Shown: positions 1 to 7,917 of the stretch, in pieces
How positions within the stretch are numbered: position 1 is the first letter of the stretch
Layout of the letters: each line of letters begins with the position of its first letter
Assembly (NCBI RefSeq): GCF_002995495.1
Contig: NZ_PVZV01000006.1
Coordinates: forward strand, 62,001-126,000
DNA from: Actinocorallia populi
GTDB lineage: Bacteria; Actinomycetota; Actinomycetes; Streptosporangiales; Streptosporangiaceae
Direction: 5' to 3'
Length of the DNA stretch: 64,000 nucleotides
Position numbers and translations under genes: made by a program
The notes under the pieces: model-generated
The model's input: only the letters and a program-made list of their open reading frames with translations
Databases searched by the model: none
What the model was told of the DNA's origin: nothing

Positions 1-598
1 GCTGGAAACCGCGGCCACCCTGCTGGCCGCCTCCGACCGGATCCGCTACCTGACCCCCGTCCTGCACGCCGAGATGTTCGCGGAACTCCGCTGGCCGCAG
101 GACGACCTGGACAGCGGGCTCGACCTGCGCACCATGGAACTGGCACCGGACGAACTCGCCAAGCTCGCCATCGCCCGCCGCCCCGACGTGATGGCCCGGA
201 TCCGCGCCTTCGGCGGCGGCGTCGCGCTCGGCGAATACTCCCGGGACCGGGTCCGCTCCTCCTCCGCCCTCCTGGCGGTCTGCTTCGGCTTCGAAGGCGC
301 CGAACCCACCCTGATCGACTACGCGAAGGCCGGTGCCGCCGTCCAGCGCGTCTGGATCGAGGCCGACCGCCACGGCCTGGCCGTCCAGCCCATGTCCCCG
401 GTCTTCCTGTACGCGAACACCCGCGACGAGATCGGCGCGGCCACCCCGGGCTTCGAAAGCGAGGTGACGGAACTTCGGGAACGTTTCCTGAAGCTGCTGA
501 CGGTCCCCGCCACCGAGGCCGTGGCCCTGGTCCTCCGCCTCGGCCACGCCGCACCAGCCGCCACCCGCAGCATCCGCAGAGCCCGAACGCCGCGGTAG
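1..598 (+). CDS. Nitroreductase-like C-terminus of an Rv1355c-family protein (5' truncated by window edge)
   Basis: The reading frame is open from base 2 to the TAG at 596-598, giving 198 visible residues with no convincing internal start, so the gene begins outside the window. The segment around LLAASDRIRYLTPVLHAEM, followed by WPQDDLDSGLDLRTMEL, resembles the nitroreductase-fold C-terminal domain of Rv1355c-type proteins, which carry a ThiF/E1-like domain in front. The visible part ends in an Arg-rich tail. Family members are poorly characterised and no substrate is known. The assignment rests on remembered family sequence, and a stand-alone nitroreductase of the Acg type is the main alternative. 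Confidence 0.6.
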   Translation, partial: LETAATLLAASDRIRYLTPVLHAEMFAELRWPQDDLDSGLDLRTMELAPDELAKLAIARRPDVMARIRAFGGGVALGEYSRDRVRSSSALLAVCFGFEGAEPTLIDYAKAGAAVQRVWIEADRHGLAVQPMSPVFLYANTRDEIGAATPGFESEVTELRERFLKLLTVPATEAVALVLRLGHAAPAATRSIRRARTPR

Positions 599-940
599 CC
601 ACCGGACTCAGCGGACCCCAGAAGCGCCTGGTCATGCGGCCACGTCCCTCCTGTCCCTCCTGGCAGGAGAAGGCGTGGAGGAGCTCGATCCCGAACTCTC
701 CGACCGGCTGTGCGGTGTGCTGACCACACTCGTCGCGCTCACCCCGGACACCGGCCGGACCGTTCGGGGAGGCTTGGTGTTCCTGGTGCGTGAGTGAGGC
801 CGGGACGGCGTCAGGGGCGTGTCGCCTTCGCACCATGGACACGGGGGGCCGGTCGGGGACAGGGTGATCGGTGCAGGTTCACCAACGGGGCCGTGTTCCG
901 CGTAGACCGGCCCCGTCCCGACCGCCAGAGAGGACCCCCC
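599..940. other. Intergenic stretch, about 340 bp
   Basis: This lies between the nitroreductase-like gene and the alcohol dehydrogenase. The only coding-like signal is a 40-codon frame at 675-797, listed separately. A purine-rich GAGAGGA lies at 926-932, about 8 bases before the dehydrogenase ATG. I see no clear hairpin terminator or operator here. Confidence 0.4.
675..797 (+). CDS. Possible 40-residue protein or gene remnant
   Basis: A GTG at 675 follows AGGAGA at 665-670 and opens a frame to TGA at 795-797. The product is acidic at its start (MEELDPELSDRL) and ends in a hydrophobic/basic stretch, RGGLVFLVRE. The frame stays open upstream of the GTG, so it could also be the tail of a decayed gene. 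I recognise no family. Codon use looks coding-like, but in DNA this GC-rich that is weak evidence. Confidence 0.2.
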   Translation: MEELDPELSDRLCGVLTTLVALTPDTGRTVRGGLVFLVRE

Positions 941-2053
941 ATGACCGAATCCCGTAGCGCCGTCCTTCGCGACCTCACCGGTCCATATTCCATTGAGACC
1001 GTCACCATCGCCGATCCCGGTCCCGGCGAGGCGCTGGTGCGGGTGGCGGCCACCGGCATGTGCCACACCGACCAGCTCGGCCGCCTGGGCGTGTTCGGGG
1101 AGGCGTTCCTTCCCGCGATCCTCGGGCACGAGGGCGCGGGCGTCGTCGAGGCGGTCGGGCCCGGGGTCACCTCGGTCGCGCCGGGCGACCACGTCGTGCT
1201 GACCTTCGACTCCTGCGGGACGTGCCCGGCGTGCCTGACCGGAGCGCCGGCGAACTGCGCGCTGTTCGAGCTGAACAACCTCACCGGCAACCGGCCCGAC
1301 GGCAGCGGGTGCGCCACGGACGCCTCCGGCGCCCCGGTGACCAGCCGGTGGTTCGGGCAGTCGTCCTTCGGGCAGTTCACGCTCGCCACCGAACGCAACA
1401 TGGTCAAGGTCGGAAAGGACGTTCCGCTGGCGGTCCTCGGCCCGCTCGGCTGCGGGATCCAGACCGGGGCGGGCGCGGTGCTCAACACCGCGAAGCTGGC
1501 GCCCGGCCAGTCCATCGCGGTGTTCGGCACGGGCGCGGTGGGCCTGGCCGCGGTCATGGCGGCGAAGGCGTCCGGCGCGGGGGAGATCGTCGCGGTGGAC
1601 CTGAACCCCGCGCGGCGCGAGACGGCGCTGGAGCTGGGAGCCACGCGGGCCGTCGACGGGGCGGACCCGGCGCTGGCGGACGAGATCCGCGCCGGGGGTC
1701 CCGGCATGGACGTCACCTTCGACACCACCGGCGTCGCCTCGGTGATGGCCACCGCGGTGGAGGTGCTGGCCAGGCCCGGCGCGTGCATCCTCGTCGGCGC
1801 GGGCATGGACGTGCTCACCGTGCACCCGGCGTCCCTCGCCGGCAAGACCGTGACCTACGTCTACGAGGGCGACGCGGTGCCCCGGGTGTTCATCCCCCGC
1901 CTGATCGGCCTGTGGAAGCGCGGCCTGTTCCCGTTCGACCGGCTGATCAAGGAGTACCCGCTGGAGGAGATCGACCAGGCCGAGGCGGACACGAACGCCG
2001 GCAAGGTGATCAAGCCGGTCCTCGTCATGCCGTCCGCTCCCGCCGGGAGCTGA
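941..2053 (+). CDS. Zinc-dependent NAD(P) alcohol dehydrogenase (aryl/allylic alcohol type)
   Basis: A 370-residue medium-chain dehydrogenase. The catalytic zinc site is visible as GMCHTD (Cys41), GHEGAG, and Cys in GPLGCGIQTG. The structural zinc lobe has its four cysteines in CGTCPACLTGAPANC. The Rossmann fold follows with VFGTGAVGLAAV. Overall it resembles aryl-alcohol (XylB-like) dehydrogenases, which oxidise primary alcohols to aldehydes in the cytosol. The ATG at 941 is preceded by GAGAGGA, and the same frame extends further upstream without a ribosome-binding site. The P450 follows 242 bp downstream on the same strand, so the dehydrogenase could oxidise a hydroxylated product of that enzyme. 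The substrate cannot be read from the sequence. Confidence 0.88.
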   Translation: MTESRSAVLRDLTGPYSIETVTIADPGPGEALVRVAATGMCHTDQLGRLGVFGEAFLPAILGHEGAGVVEAVGPGVTSVAPGDHVVLTFDSCGTCPACLTGAPANCALFELNNLTGNRPDGSGCATDASGAPVTSRWFGQSSFGQFTLATERNMVKVGKDVPLAVLGPLGCGIQTGAGAVLNTAKLAPGQSIAVFGTGAVGLAAVMAAKASGAGEIVAVDLNPARRETALELGATRAVDGADPALADEIRAGGPGMDVTFDTTGVASVMATAVEVLARPGACILVGAGMDVLTVHPASLAGKTVTYVYEGDAVPRVFIPRLIGLWKRGLFPFDRLIKEYPLEEIDQAEADTNAGKVIKPVLVMPSAPAGS

Positions 2054-2192
2054 GCGGGGAGCCGGCCTCCCGGTGACGCCCGGGTGACGAACCGAGCGGG
2101 CGACGGCGCCACCGCGGACACGAACGTCGAGTTCCTCTCCGCGGTGGCGGTCGGCCCCGCGCATGCCGCGGCACGGGTACCGCCGCGTTCTC

Positions 2193-2219
2193 TGAAATGA
2201 TAATTTCAATTACCGGTAA
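2193..2219. promoter_or_regulatory. Two adjacent palindromes upstream of the P450 gene
   Basis: TGAAAT-GATA-ATTTCA (2193-2208) is followed after one base by the perfect 10-mer TTACCGGTAA (2210-2219). Both lie about 80-100 bp before the P450 start, in a locally AT-rich patch unlike the surroundings. This is where an operator overlapping a promoter would be expected. The binding protein is unknown; the tandem-MarR regulator at 4940-5794 is the nearest candidate. Confidence 0.45.
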
Positions 2220-2295
2220 CGTCCCTCTCAAAAACACACGTGGTCGTGCGCGGCGGTGGCGGCATGCCGTCACGCGGCCGCGGGAGGAGAGCACC

Positions 2296-3654
2296 GTGAG
2301 CGAGGACCGGAAACCCGCCATCAGCCTGGACCGGCACTCCACGCCGTACCGCACCGAGTTCGAGCAGATCACGGACGACCTGCACGCCAGGTGCCCCGTC
2401 GCCTGGAACGACGCGCACGGCGGCCACTGGTACGTCAGCGGGAACAAGGAGTTGTTCGACCTCGCCCGGCGCGCCGACGTGCTGTCCAACGACAACGACG
2501 TCAACGGCGACCGGCGGGGGTACACCGGGATCACCATCCCGCCTCCGGAGGGGCCCCGGGTGCAGGGCGGGTTCCTGGAGATGGACCCGCCGGAGCAGCG
2601 GTACTACCGCCAGGCCCTGAACCCCTACCTGTCGCCCGCCGCGGTCGCGCGGTGGAGGCCGGTCGTCGAGGAGCTGACCCGGGCCTGCCTGGACGAGGTG
2701 ATCGAGAGCGGCCGGATCGACTTCGTCGACGACCTGGCCAACATCGTGCCCGCGGTGCTCACCATGGCGTTGCTCGGCATGCCGCTGAAGGACTGGGAGG
2801 TCTACTGCGAGCCGTCCCACGCCGCGGTCTACACCCCGATGGACTCACCGGAGTACCTGCAGGTGCGCGAACTCCAGTTCCGTATGGGCGCGCACATGAT
2901 GCAGACCATCCGGGACGCGCGGACCGCCCCCCGTCCCGGCCTGGTCGAAGAGCTGGTCACCGTCGAGATCAACGGTTCGCGACCCGACGACATGGAGATC
3001 TTCGGCGTTCTCATGCTGCTCATCGGCGGCGGTTTCGACACGACCACCGCGCTGACCGCGCATTCCCTGGAATGGCTGTCGGAGAATCCCGACCAGCGTG
3101 AGCGGTTGAGCCGGGAGCGGGAGGCGCTGCTCGACAGCGCGACGGAGGAGTTCCTGCGGTTCTTCACCCCGGCGCAAGGTGACGGCCGCACGGTCTCCCG
3201 GGACTGCGTGATCAACGGTACGGAGTTCAAGGAAGGCGAACGGCTGTGGTTGTCGTGGGCGATGGCCAACCGGGACGAAACGGTCTTTGAGGATCCGCAC
3301 ACCGTCCTCCTCGACCGTGAGGGCAACCGGCACAACAGCTTCGGGCTGGGCATCCACCGGTGCATCGGCTCGAACGTGGCGCGGGTGCTCTTCAAGATCA
3401 TGCTCACCGCGGTGCTGGACCGCATGCCGGACTTCCGCTGCGTCCCGGGCGGCGCGGTGCACTACGACACGATCGGCGTCATCAACGGCATGAAGCACCT
3501 GCCGGCGACCTTCACCCCAGGGGAACGGCTGGGTCCCGGACTCGCCGAGACGATCGACGAGCTCCAGCGCGTCTGCGACGAGCAGCGCCTCGCCGAGCCG
3601 ATCACCGTCCGCAAGGGGCAGGCGAGGCTCGACGGCGGACGACCCGGCCGGTGA
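2296..3654 (+). CDS. Cytochrome P450 monooxygenase
   Basis: A 452-residue soluble bacterial P450. The oxygen-binding I-helix reads GGGFDTTTAL (about residues 243-252), the K-helix ExxR is EFLR near 284-287, and the heme loop is FGLGIHRCIG with the Cys ligand near 357. The GTG at 2296 follows GGAGGAG at 2283-2289. An in-frame ATG at 2197 would place two operator-like palindromes inside the gene and is less likely. No ferredoxin or reductase gene is adjacent, so electrons must come from partners elsewhere. The neighbours (alcohol dehydrogenase, epoxide hydrolase) suggest a pathway that hydroxylates or epoxidises a hydrophobic compound. The CYP family cannot be fixed by eye. Confidence 0.92.
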   Translation: MSEDRKPAISLDRHSTPYRTEFEQITDDLHARCPVAWNDAHGGHWYVSGNKELFDLARRADVLSNDNDVNGDRRGYTGITIPPPEGPRVQGGFLEMDPPEQRYYRQALNPYLSPAAVARWRPVVEELTRACLDEVIESGRIDFVDDLANIVPAVLTMALLGMPLKDWEVYCEPSHAAVYTPMDSPEYLQVRELQFRMGAHMMQTIRDARTAPRPGLVEELVTVEINGSRPDDMEIFGVLMLLIGGGFDTTTALTAHSLEWLSENPDQRERLSREREALLDSATEEFLRFFTPAQGDGRTVSRDCVINGTEFKEGERLWLSWAMANRDETVFEDPHTVLLDREGNRHNSFGLGIHRCIGSNVARVLFKIMLTAVLDRMPDFRCVPGGAVHYDTIGVINGMKHLPATFTPGERLGPGLAETIDELQRVCDEQRLAEPITVRKGQARLDGGRPGR

Positions 3655-3658
3655 GCGC

Positions 3659-3683
3659 GCCGGGCGGACCGCGCCCGCCCGGC
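3659..3683. terminator. Hairpin between convergent P450 and epoxide hydrolase genes
   Basis: GCCGGGCGG (3659-3667) pairs perfectly with CCGCCCGGC (3675-3683) across a 7-base loop, starting 5 bases after the P450 stop. There is no T-tract, which is common in high-GC actinomycetes. It could terminate transcription in both directions. Confidence 0.55.
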
Positions 3684-3705
3684 TCCGAGCCCGCCGGCAC
3701 CACGG

Positions 3706-4794
3706 TCAGCCGTGCTCGACGCGGGCGAGGAAGAACTCCCGGATGTCCTCGGCGAGCAGCTCCGGCACCTCCATCGCGGCGAAGTGGCCGCCGCGCTCGA
3801 ATTCCGACCAGTGCCGGATGTCGTACAGCCGCTCGGCCAGCGGACGCACCGACTGCGTGATGTCGTGCGCGAACACCGCCACGCCGAGCGGCACCGGGCA
3901 CGGCTCGGTCCCCCGCGGCGCGTCGTGGTGCAGCCGCGCCGAGGAGGCCGCGGTGGCGGTCAGCCAGTACAGCGAGACGTCGGTGAGCATCCGCTCGTCG
4001 CTGACCGGCGTGCGGGGGTCCGTCCACTGCGCGAAGCGCTCGGCGATCCAGACCAGCTGGCCGACCGGCGAGTCGGTCAGCGCGTAGCCGATGGTCTGCG
4101 GGGTGAGGGCCTGCAGGGTCTGGTACGGCGGGCGGTTCGCCATCAGCCGCCGGATCTTGTCCAGCCGGACCTCCTCGGCCTCGGACAGCTCGACGCCGGC
4201 GTCCGGGTCCGGCCGGGTCGGCAGGTAGTTGACGTGCACTCCGACGACGTGCTCGGGCGCGACCGCGCCGAGCGCCGTCGAGACGCCCGAGCCGAAGTCG
4301 CCGCCCTGCGCGCCGTAGCGCTCGTACCCCAGGCGGCGCATGAGCTCGGCCCAGGCCCGCGCGATCCGGGTGAGGTCCCAGCCGCGTTCGCGGGTCGGCC
4401 CGGAGAAGCCGTAACCCGGGAGGGACGGGATCACGAGGTGGAAGTCGCGTGACAGCGGCTCGATCACGTCGAGGAACTCCAGGAACGACCCGGGCCAGCC
4501 GTGGGTGAGGATCAGCGCGAGCGCGTCCGGCTTCGGGGACCGGACGTGGACGAAGTGGATGTTCTGTCCCTCGATCTCGGTGGTGAAGTGGGGGAGCTCG
4601 TTGAGCTCGGCCTCGTGCTCGCGCCAGTCGTAGCCGGTGCGCCAGTGTTCGGCCAGCCCCTTGAGCCGCGCCAGCGGGAAGCCGTAGTCCCACCCGGCGT
4701 CGGCGACCTCGTTGGGCCAGCGGGTGCGGGAGAGCCGGTCGGCCAGGTCGTCGAGGTCGGCCTGGGGGACGTCGATGCGGAACGGCTTGATCAT
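3706..4794 (-). CDS. Epoxide hydrolase with N-terminal EHN domain
   Basis: A 362-residue alpha/beta-hydrolase. The N-terminal EHN domain (PF06441 type) begins MIKPFRIDVPQADLDDLADR. The oxyanion-hole motif HGWPGS precedes the nucleophile elbow QGGDFGSG, whose Asp would form the covalent ester. The C-terminal catalytic His lies in FERGGHFAAME. The reaction expected is trans-opening of an epoxide to a vicinal diol. The gene is convergent with the P450 and divergent from the tandem-MarR regulator. A sigma70-like promoter lies immediately upstream at 4834-4863. An epoxide formed by the P450 is a natural substrate candidate, by inference. Confidence 0.9.
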   Translation of the reverse strand: MIKPFRIDVPQADLDDLADRLSRTRWPNEVADAGWDYGFPLARLKGLAEHWRTGYDWREHEAELNELPHFTTEIEGQNIHFVHVRSPKPDALALILTHGWPGSFLEFLDVIEPLSRDFHLVIPSLPGYGFSGPTRERGWDLTRIARAWAELMRRLGYERYGAQGGDFGSGVSTALGAVAPEHVVGVHVNYLPTRPDPDAGVELSEAEEVRLDKIRRLMANRPPYQTLQALTPQTIGYALTDSPVGQLVWIAERFAQWTDPRTPVSDERMLTDVSLYWLTATAASSARLHHDAPRGTEPCPVPLGVAVFAHDITQSVRPLAERLYDIRHWSEFERGGHFAAMEVPELLAEDIREFFLARVEHG

Positions 4795-4833
4795 GTTCTT
4801 GACTCCGGGGGATGGCGGTGGGCGTCGTGCCGG

Positions 4834-4863
4834 ACTCTAGATTCGCACCTTCCCAACTGTCAA
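4834..4863 (-). promoter_or_regulatory. Sigma70-type promoter of the epoxide hydrolase gene
   Basis: On the minus strand a perfect -35 TTGACA (plus 4858-4863) is followed after 18 bases by TAGAGT (plus 4834-4839). The start of transcription would fall near 4827, about 33 bases before the ATG at 4794. Confidence 0.6.
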
Positions 4864-4892
4864 CATCCCAACTAATTACTGTGCAACCGTCA

Positions 4893-4905
4893 TTGATGCA
4901 ATCAA
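4893..4905. promoter_or_regulatory. MarR-type dyad between epoxide hydrolase and its regulator
   Basis: TTGAT-GCA-ATCAA is a perfect 5-3-5 inverted repeat about 35 bases before the regulator start and 30 bases upstream of the divergent -35 box. Its position fits autoregulation and control of the epoxide hydrolase promoter. CCCAACT also occurs twice between it and the promoter, at 4852-4858 and 4867-4873. Confidence 0.45.
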
Positions 4906-4939
4906 CAGGCTGCTAGCATCGCGTCGGGAGGTGGGGCCC

Positions 4940-5794
4940 GTGCCCGGACGGGAGAAGGACGCCGTCGACGGCGGGTCCGGATCGCTGCACGCGTCCACCG
5001 GCCACCTGCTGCGCCGCGTGTTCACCGCCGTCACCGCCGACGCCGTGCAGGACGGGCCGCGGTCGCGCGAGTTCGTGGTGCTCGACGTCCTCGCCGACGA
5101 GGACGCCCCCTCGCAGCAGGACCTCGCCCACCGGCTCGGCATCAACCGTACGATCATGGTCAGGCTGCTCGACCGGCTCCAGGAGGCGGGCCACGTCACC
5201 CGCACCCGCAACCCGGCCAACCGCCGCACCCACGTGCTGTCGCTGACCGAGGCGGGCCGTGCCGCGCTGGACGGCATGCGCCACGCCGTCGCCGCTCGCG
5301 ACGCCCGGCTCACCGGCGCCCTCACCGCACCCGAACGGCGGCGCCTCACCGAGCTGCTGACCAGGCTCGTCGCCGACGAGGGGCCGTCGGCCATCCGCAG
5401 CGTCGAGCACCTGATCGCCCAGGCCCACTACCGGCTGCGCCGCGTCGGGGACCACCGGCTCGAGGCGTACGGCCTGCGCACCCGCCACTTCGCCCTGCTG
5501 CCCGCCCTGGACCTGCTCGGCCCCTGCCCGCAGGAGCAGCTGGCCCGGTACCTCGACCTCACCGAGCCGGCCACCGCGTCGCTCGTCGAGGAACTGGTGA
5601 CGGCCGGCGTCGTGTCCCGCGGCCGGGACCCGCACGACCGGCGCCGCTACGCCCTGCGGCTCACCGACCTCGGCCGCGCCCGCGTCCCCGTGGTGCGCGA
5701 GGCCATGGAGAGCATCGAGCGCGACATCGACGACATCCTCGGCCAAGACGGCGCACAAGAGCTCCGCGTCCTTCTCACCAGACTCCTGCCGTAG
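4940..5794 (+). CDS. Transcriptional regulator with two tandem MarR domains
   Basis: A 284-residue protein, twice the usual MarR length. The first winged helix-turn-helix reads QQDLAHRLGINRTIMVRLLD and its wing NPANRRTHVLSLTEAG. A second unit of the same kind reads QEQLARYLDLTEPATASLVE with wing DPHDRRRYALRLTDLG. MarR proteins normally dimerise, so this chain may act as an internal pseudo-dimer. GTG 4940 is chosen because GGGAGG (4926-4931) sits 8 bases upstream; GTG 4931 is in frame but overlaps that site. It is divergent from the epoxide hydrolase and probably controls it and perhaps the P450. The ligand is unknown. Confidence 0.85.
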   Translation: MPGREKDAVDGGSGSLHASTGHLLRRVFTAVTADAVQDGPRSREFVVLDVLADEDAPSQQDLAHRLGINRTIMVRLLDRLQEAGHVTRTRNPANRRTHVLSLTEAGRAALDGMRHAVAARDARLTGALTAPERRRLTELLTRLVADEGPSAIRSVEHLIAQAHYRLRRVGDHRLEAYGLRTRHFALLPALDLLGPCPQEQLARYLDLTEPATASLVEELVTAGVVSRGRDPHDRRRYALRLTDLGRARVPVVREAMESIERDIDDILGQDGAQELRVLLTRLLP

Positions 5795-5845
5795 GGCGAG
5801 GGCGCGCAGGCACGGCGAGGGGCCCGCCTGAAGGCCGCGGAACGG

Positions 5846-6922
5846 TCAGGCGACGAAGTCGTCCCAGTTGGTGGCGAGGTAGTGGAGGAAGGCCGGGCCG
5901 ACGGACTCGCGGACGAAGTGCTCGCGCGGCCGCGGCTGCACGAGGCGGAAGCCCGCGTCCGCCAGGGCGCGGACCGGGAAGTCGTGGTGGAGGACGGCGC
6001 CCGCGCCGACGAGCACGAAGTCGGCGCCGCGGTCGAGGCACCAGGCCGCGTCCGGGGCGGAACCGATCTTGCCCGCCACGCCCAGCCGGGTGCCGCCGCG
6101 CGGCAGGCCGGTGAAGTGGTCGATGAGGAGCCGGTCCCGGTGGGCCTCTTCGTGGGTCTCCTTGAAGGCGTCCCACAACGACATGTCGAGGTAGTCGAGC
6201 AGCCCGGAGACCAGGACGTCGGCGGCCAGGGCGCGGGCCTCGGCGAGGGGGATCCCGCTGCGCTCGGGGGTGAGCCGGAGCCCGACCTGGAAGTCGGGCC
6301 CGGTCGCCGCCCGGATGCCGTGGAGGATCTCCCACACCATCCGCGTCCGGTTCTCGAAGGAGCCGCCGTAGCGGTCGGCACGGTCGTTGCGGGGATTGAG
6401 GAACTGGCAGACGAGGTAGCCGTGCGCGCCGTGCACCTCCACTCCGTGGAACCCGGCGCGTTCGGCGCGCACGGCGGCCGCCGTGAAGTCCGCCACGACC
6501 TGTTCGACCTCCGCCGTGGTGAGCGCGCGGGCGCTCTTGGCCGGGTCGTCCCAGGGCGCGACCACGGGCACGCCCGACAGCGCGGCGTCGGCACGCCGCC
6601 CGCCGTGGTGCAGCTGGAGCGCGGCCACGCCCCCGGCGTCCCGGATCCCGCCTGCGAGCCGGGTCAGCCCCGGCAGGAAGCGGTCGTCCCACGCGGCGAG
6701 CTGCCCGGGAAAGGCCTGCCCCGCCCGCGAGACATGCGACGCGCAGGTCATGACCATCCCGAAGCCGCCCTGCGCCCGCCGTACGAGCCACGCGTACTCG
6801 TCGTCGGAGAGCGTCCCGTCCGGATGGCTCTGCAGGTTGGTGAGCGGCGCGACCGCGAACCGGTTCGCCCAGGCGGGACCGCGGCCGAACGTCAGCGGCG
6901 CGGCCGGCGTACCGGCCGTCAT
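5846..6922 (-). CDS. NADH:flavin oxidoreductase, Old Yellow Enzyme family
   Basis: A 358-residue FMN TIM barrel. Recognisable parts are NRFAVAPLTNLQSHPDG at the start, LQLHHGGRRAD, the family hallmark VHGAHGYLVCQFLNPRND followed by DRYGGSFENRTR, and the C-terminal phosphate-binding region GADFVLVGAGAVLHHDFP. Members reduce activated C=C bonds with NAD(P)H in the cytosol. It is convergent with the tandem-MarR gene and stands alone, with no partner enzyme in tight linkage. The ATG at 6922 begins the conserved N-terminus. The upstream frame to 7882 is open only because of GC bias and overlaps another gene. The substrate is unknown. Confidence 0.88.
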   Translation of the reverse strand: MTAGTPAAPLTFGRGPAWANRFAVAPLTNLQSHPDGTLSDDEYAWLVRRAQGGFGMVMTCASHVSRAGQAFPGQLAAWDDRFLPGLTRLAGGIRDAGGVAALQLHHGGRRADAALSGVPVVAPWDDPAKSARALTTAEVEQVVADFTAAAVRAERAGFHGVEVHGAHGYLVCQFLNPRNDRADRYGGSFENRTRMVWEILHGIRAATGPDFQVGLRLTPERSGIPLAEARALAADVLVSGLLDYLDMSLWDAFKETHEEAHRDRLLIDHFTGLPRGGTRLGVAGKIGSAPDAAWCLDRGADFVLVGAGAVLHHDFPVRALADAGFRLVQPRPREHFVRESVGPAFLHYLATNWDDFVA

Positions 6923-7044
6923 ACGACGCCCCCGGAGGCGAACGGACCGGCGAAGGGGGCACTGAGCCAGATCTTGTGCATAGCGCCGCAATCGTAGTCC
7001 ATCGGCCCCGACGCACCCGGCACCGAAAACACCGGGGCGCCGGA

Positions 7045-7068
7045 CCCGGCCGCCACCCGGCGGCCGGG
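7045..7068 (-). terminator. Hairpin downstream of the isochorismatase-like gene
   Basis: CCCGGCCGCC (7045-7054) and GGCGGCCGGG (7059-7068) form a perfect 10-bp stem with a 4-base loop, about 75 bases past the minus-strand stop at 7144. No T-tract follows. A random GC-rich repeat is possible, but the perfect stem favours a terminator. Confidence 0.45.
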
Positions 7069-7143
7069 GGGAGGAGAGGCACCCTCCCGGAGGGCGGCCG
7101 GCCGATGGCGACACGGAGCGGACCTTCGTTTCGGGCCGGTCCT

Positions 7144-7773
7144 TCAGGAGTTGCGCTGGAGTCCTTCGAGGGCGGAGGCGACCAGGTTGTCCTTCTCGAG
7201 TGCGGCACCCGAGGCGAGGGCCTTGCGCCATTCCCCGGTGGTGGCCACGGCCGCCAGGTTGGACTGGAACAGGACCATCAGCGTGCGGTGCAGGTCCTCG
7301 GCCGAGACGCTGCCCGCCGCGTTGGCCAGGTGGATCGCGCCCGTCGCGTCGGACAGGACCTCGGCGCCGAAGCCGAGGGCCTCGGCGTCGACGACGCTCG
7401 CGAGGTCGCAGTTGTTCGTCATGTAGCCCGCGAACGTGACGGTGTCGACGCCCTGGTCGCGCAGCCACTCGGCGAGGCCGGTCTGGGGGAAGACGCTGCT
7501 GAACCGCTTCTCGATCTTCTTGGCGTCCCGGACGGCGTCCTCGACGTCGGGGTGCAGCCGCCAGCCGGCGGACCCGGCGGCGAACACGGGCGATCCGTCC
7601 GGTCCGGTGTGCTGCACCGCGACCACGGGGATGCCGGCCGCGACGGCGGCGTTCACGGCCTCCACGACGGCGGCCACCGTCGCCTCCCGGGACGGGTACC
7701 GGATGGCCAGCGGCCCGTCGAAGTACTCCTGCTGGGCGTCGATCACGATGAGCGCGCGGCGCGGAGCGGTCAT
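7144..7773 (-). CDS. Isochorismatase-family cysteine hydrolase
   Basis: A 209-residue protein with the family triad: Asp in ALIVIDAQQEYF, Lys in KIEKRFSSVF, and the nucleophile Cys in GYMTNNCDLA. Members hydrolyse amides, ureido compounds or vinyl ethers, and the substrate cannot be told from sequence. The ATG at 7773 follows AGGAGG with correct spacing. An upstream in-frame start would add about 20 Ala/Pro/Glu residues before this site and is rejected. It is divergent from the GlxA/AraC-type regulator at 7918, which is the likely controller. Such pairs often handle nicotinamide, carbamoyl or allantoin-type nitrogen compounds. Confidence 0.85.
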   Translation of the reverse strand: MTAPRRALIVIDAQQEYFDGPLAIRYPSREATVAAVVEAVNAAVAAGIPVVAVQHTGPDGSPVFAAGSAGWRLHPDVEDAVRDAKKIEKRFSSVFPQTGLAEWLRDQGVDTVTFAGYMTNNCDLASVVDAEALGFGAEVLSDATGAIHLANAAGSVSAEDLHRTLMVLFQSNLAAVATTGEWRKALASGAALEKDNLVASALEGLQRNS

Positions 7774-7917
7774 GTCGTCCTCCTGTTCGGCGGGTGGGGG
7801 AGCGGACCCGGCACCGGACGCGCGGACCCGCACCGGCGATCCTCGCCGACCGGTGGCGGAACCATGAGTGGCTCACATGCACAATAGTGATGAAATCGGG
7901 CCAAATCTGGAGTAAGG

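Noticed and set aside
632-2209. Long minus-strand open frame of about 525 codons opposite the alcohol dehydrogenase
   Set aside because: It is antisense to a clearly recognisable zinc dehydrogenase, and its product is a low-complexity Arg/Gly/His-rich sequence caused by GC bias.
6923-7882. N-terminal extension that would make the Old Yellow Enzyme a 678-residue fusion
   Set aside because: The extra part is antisense or out of frame to the isochorismatase-like gene and has no recognisable domain. The conserved enzyme starts at 6922.
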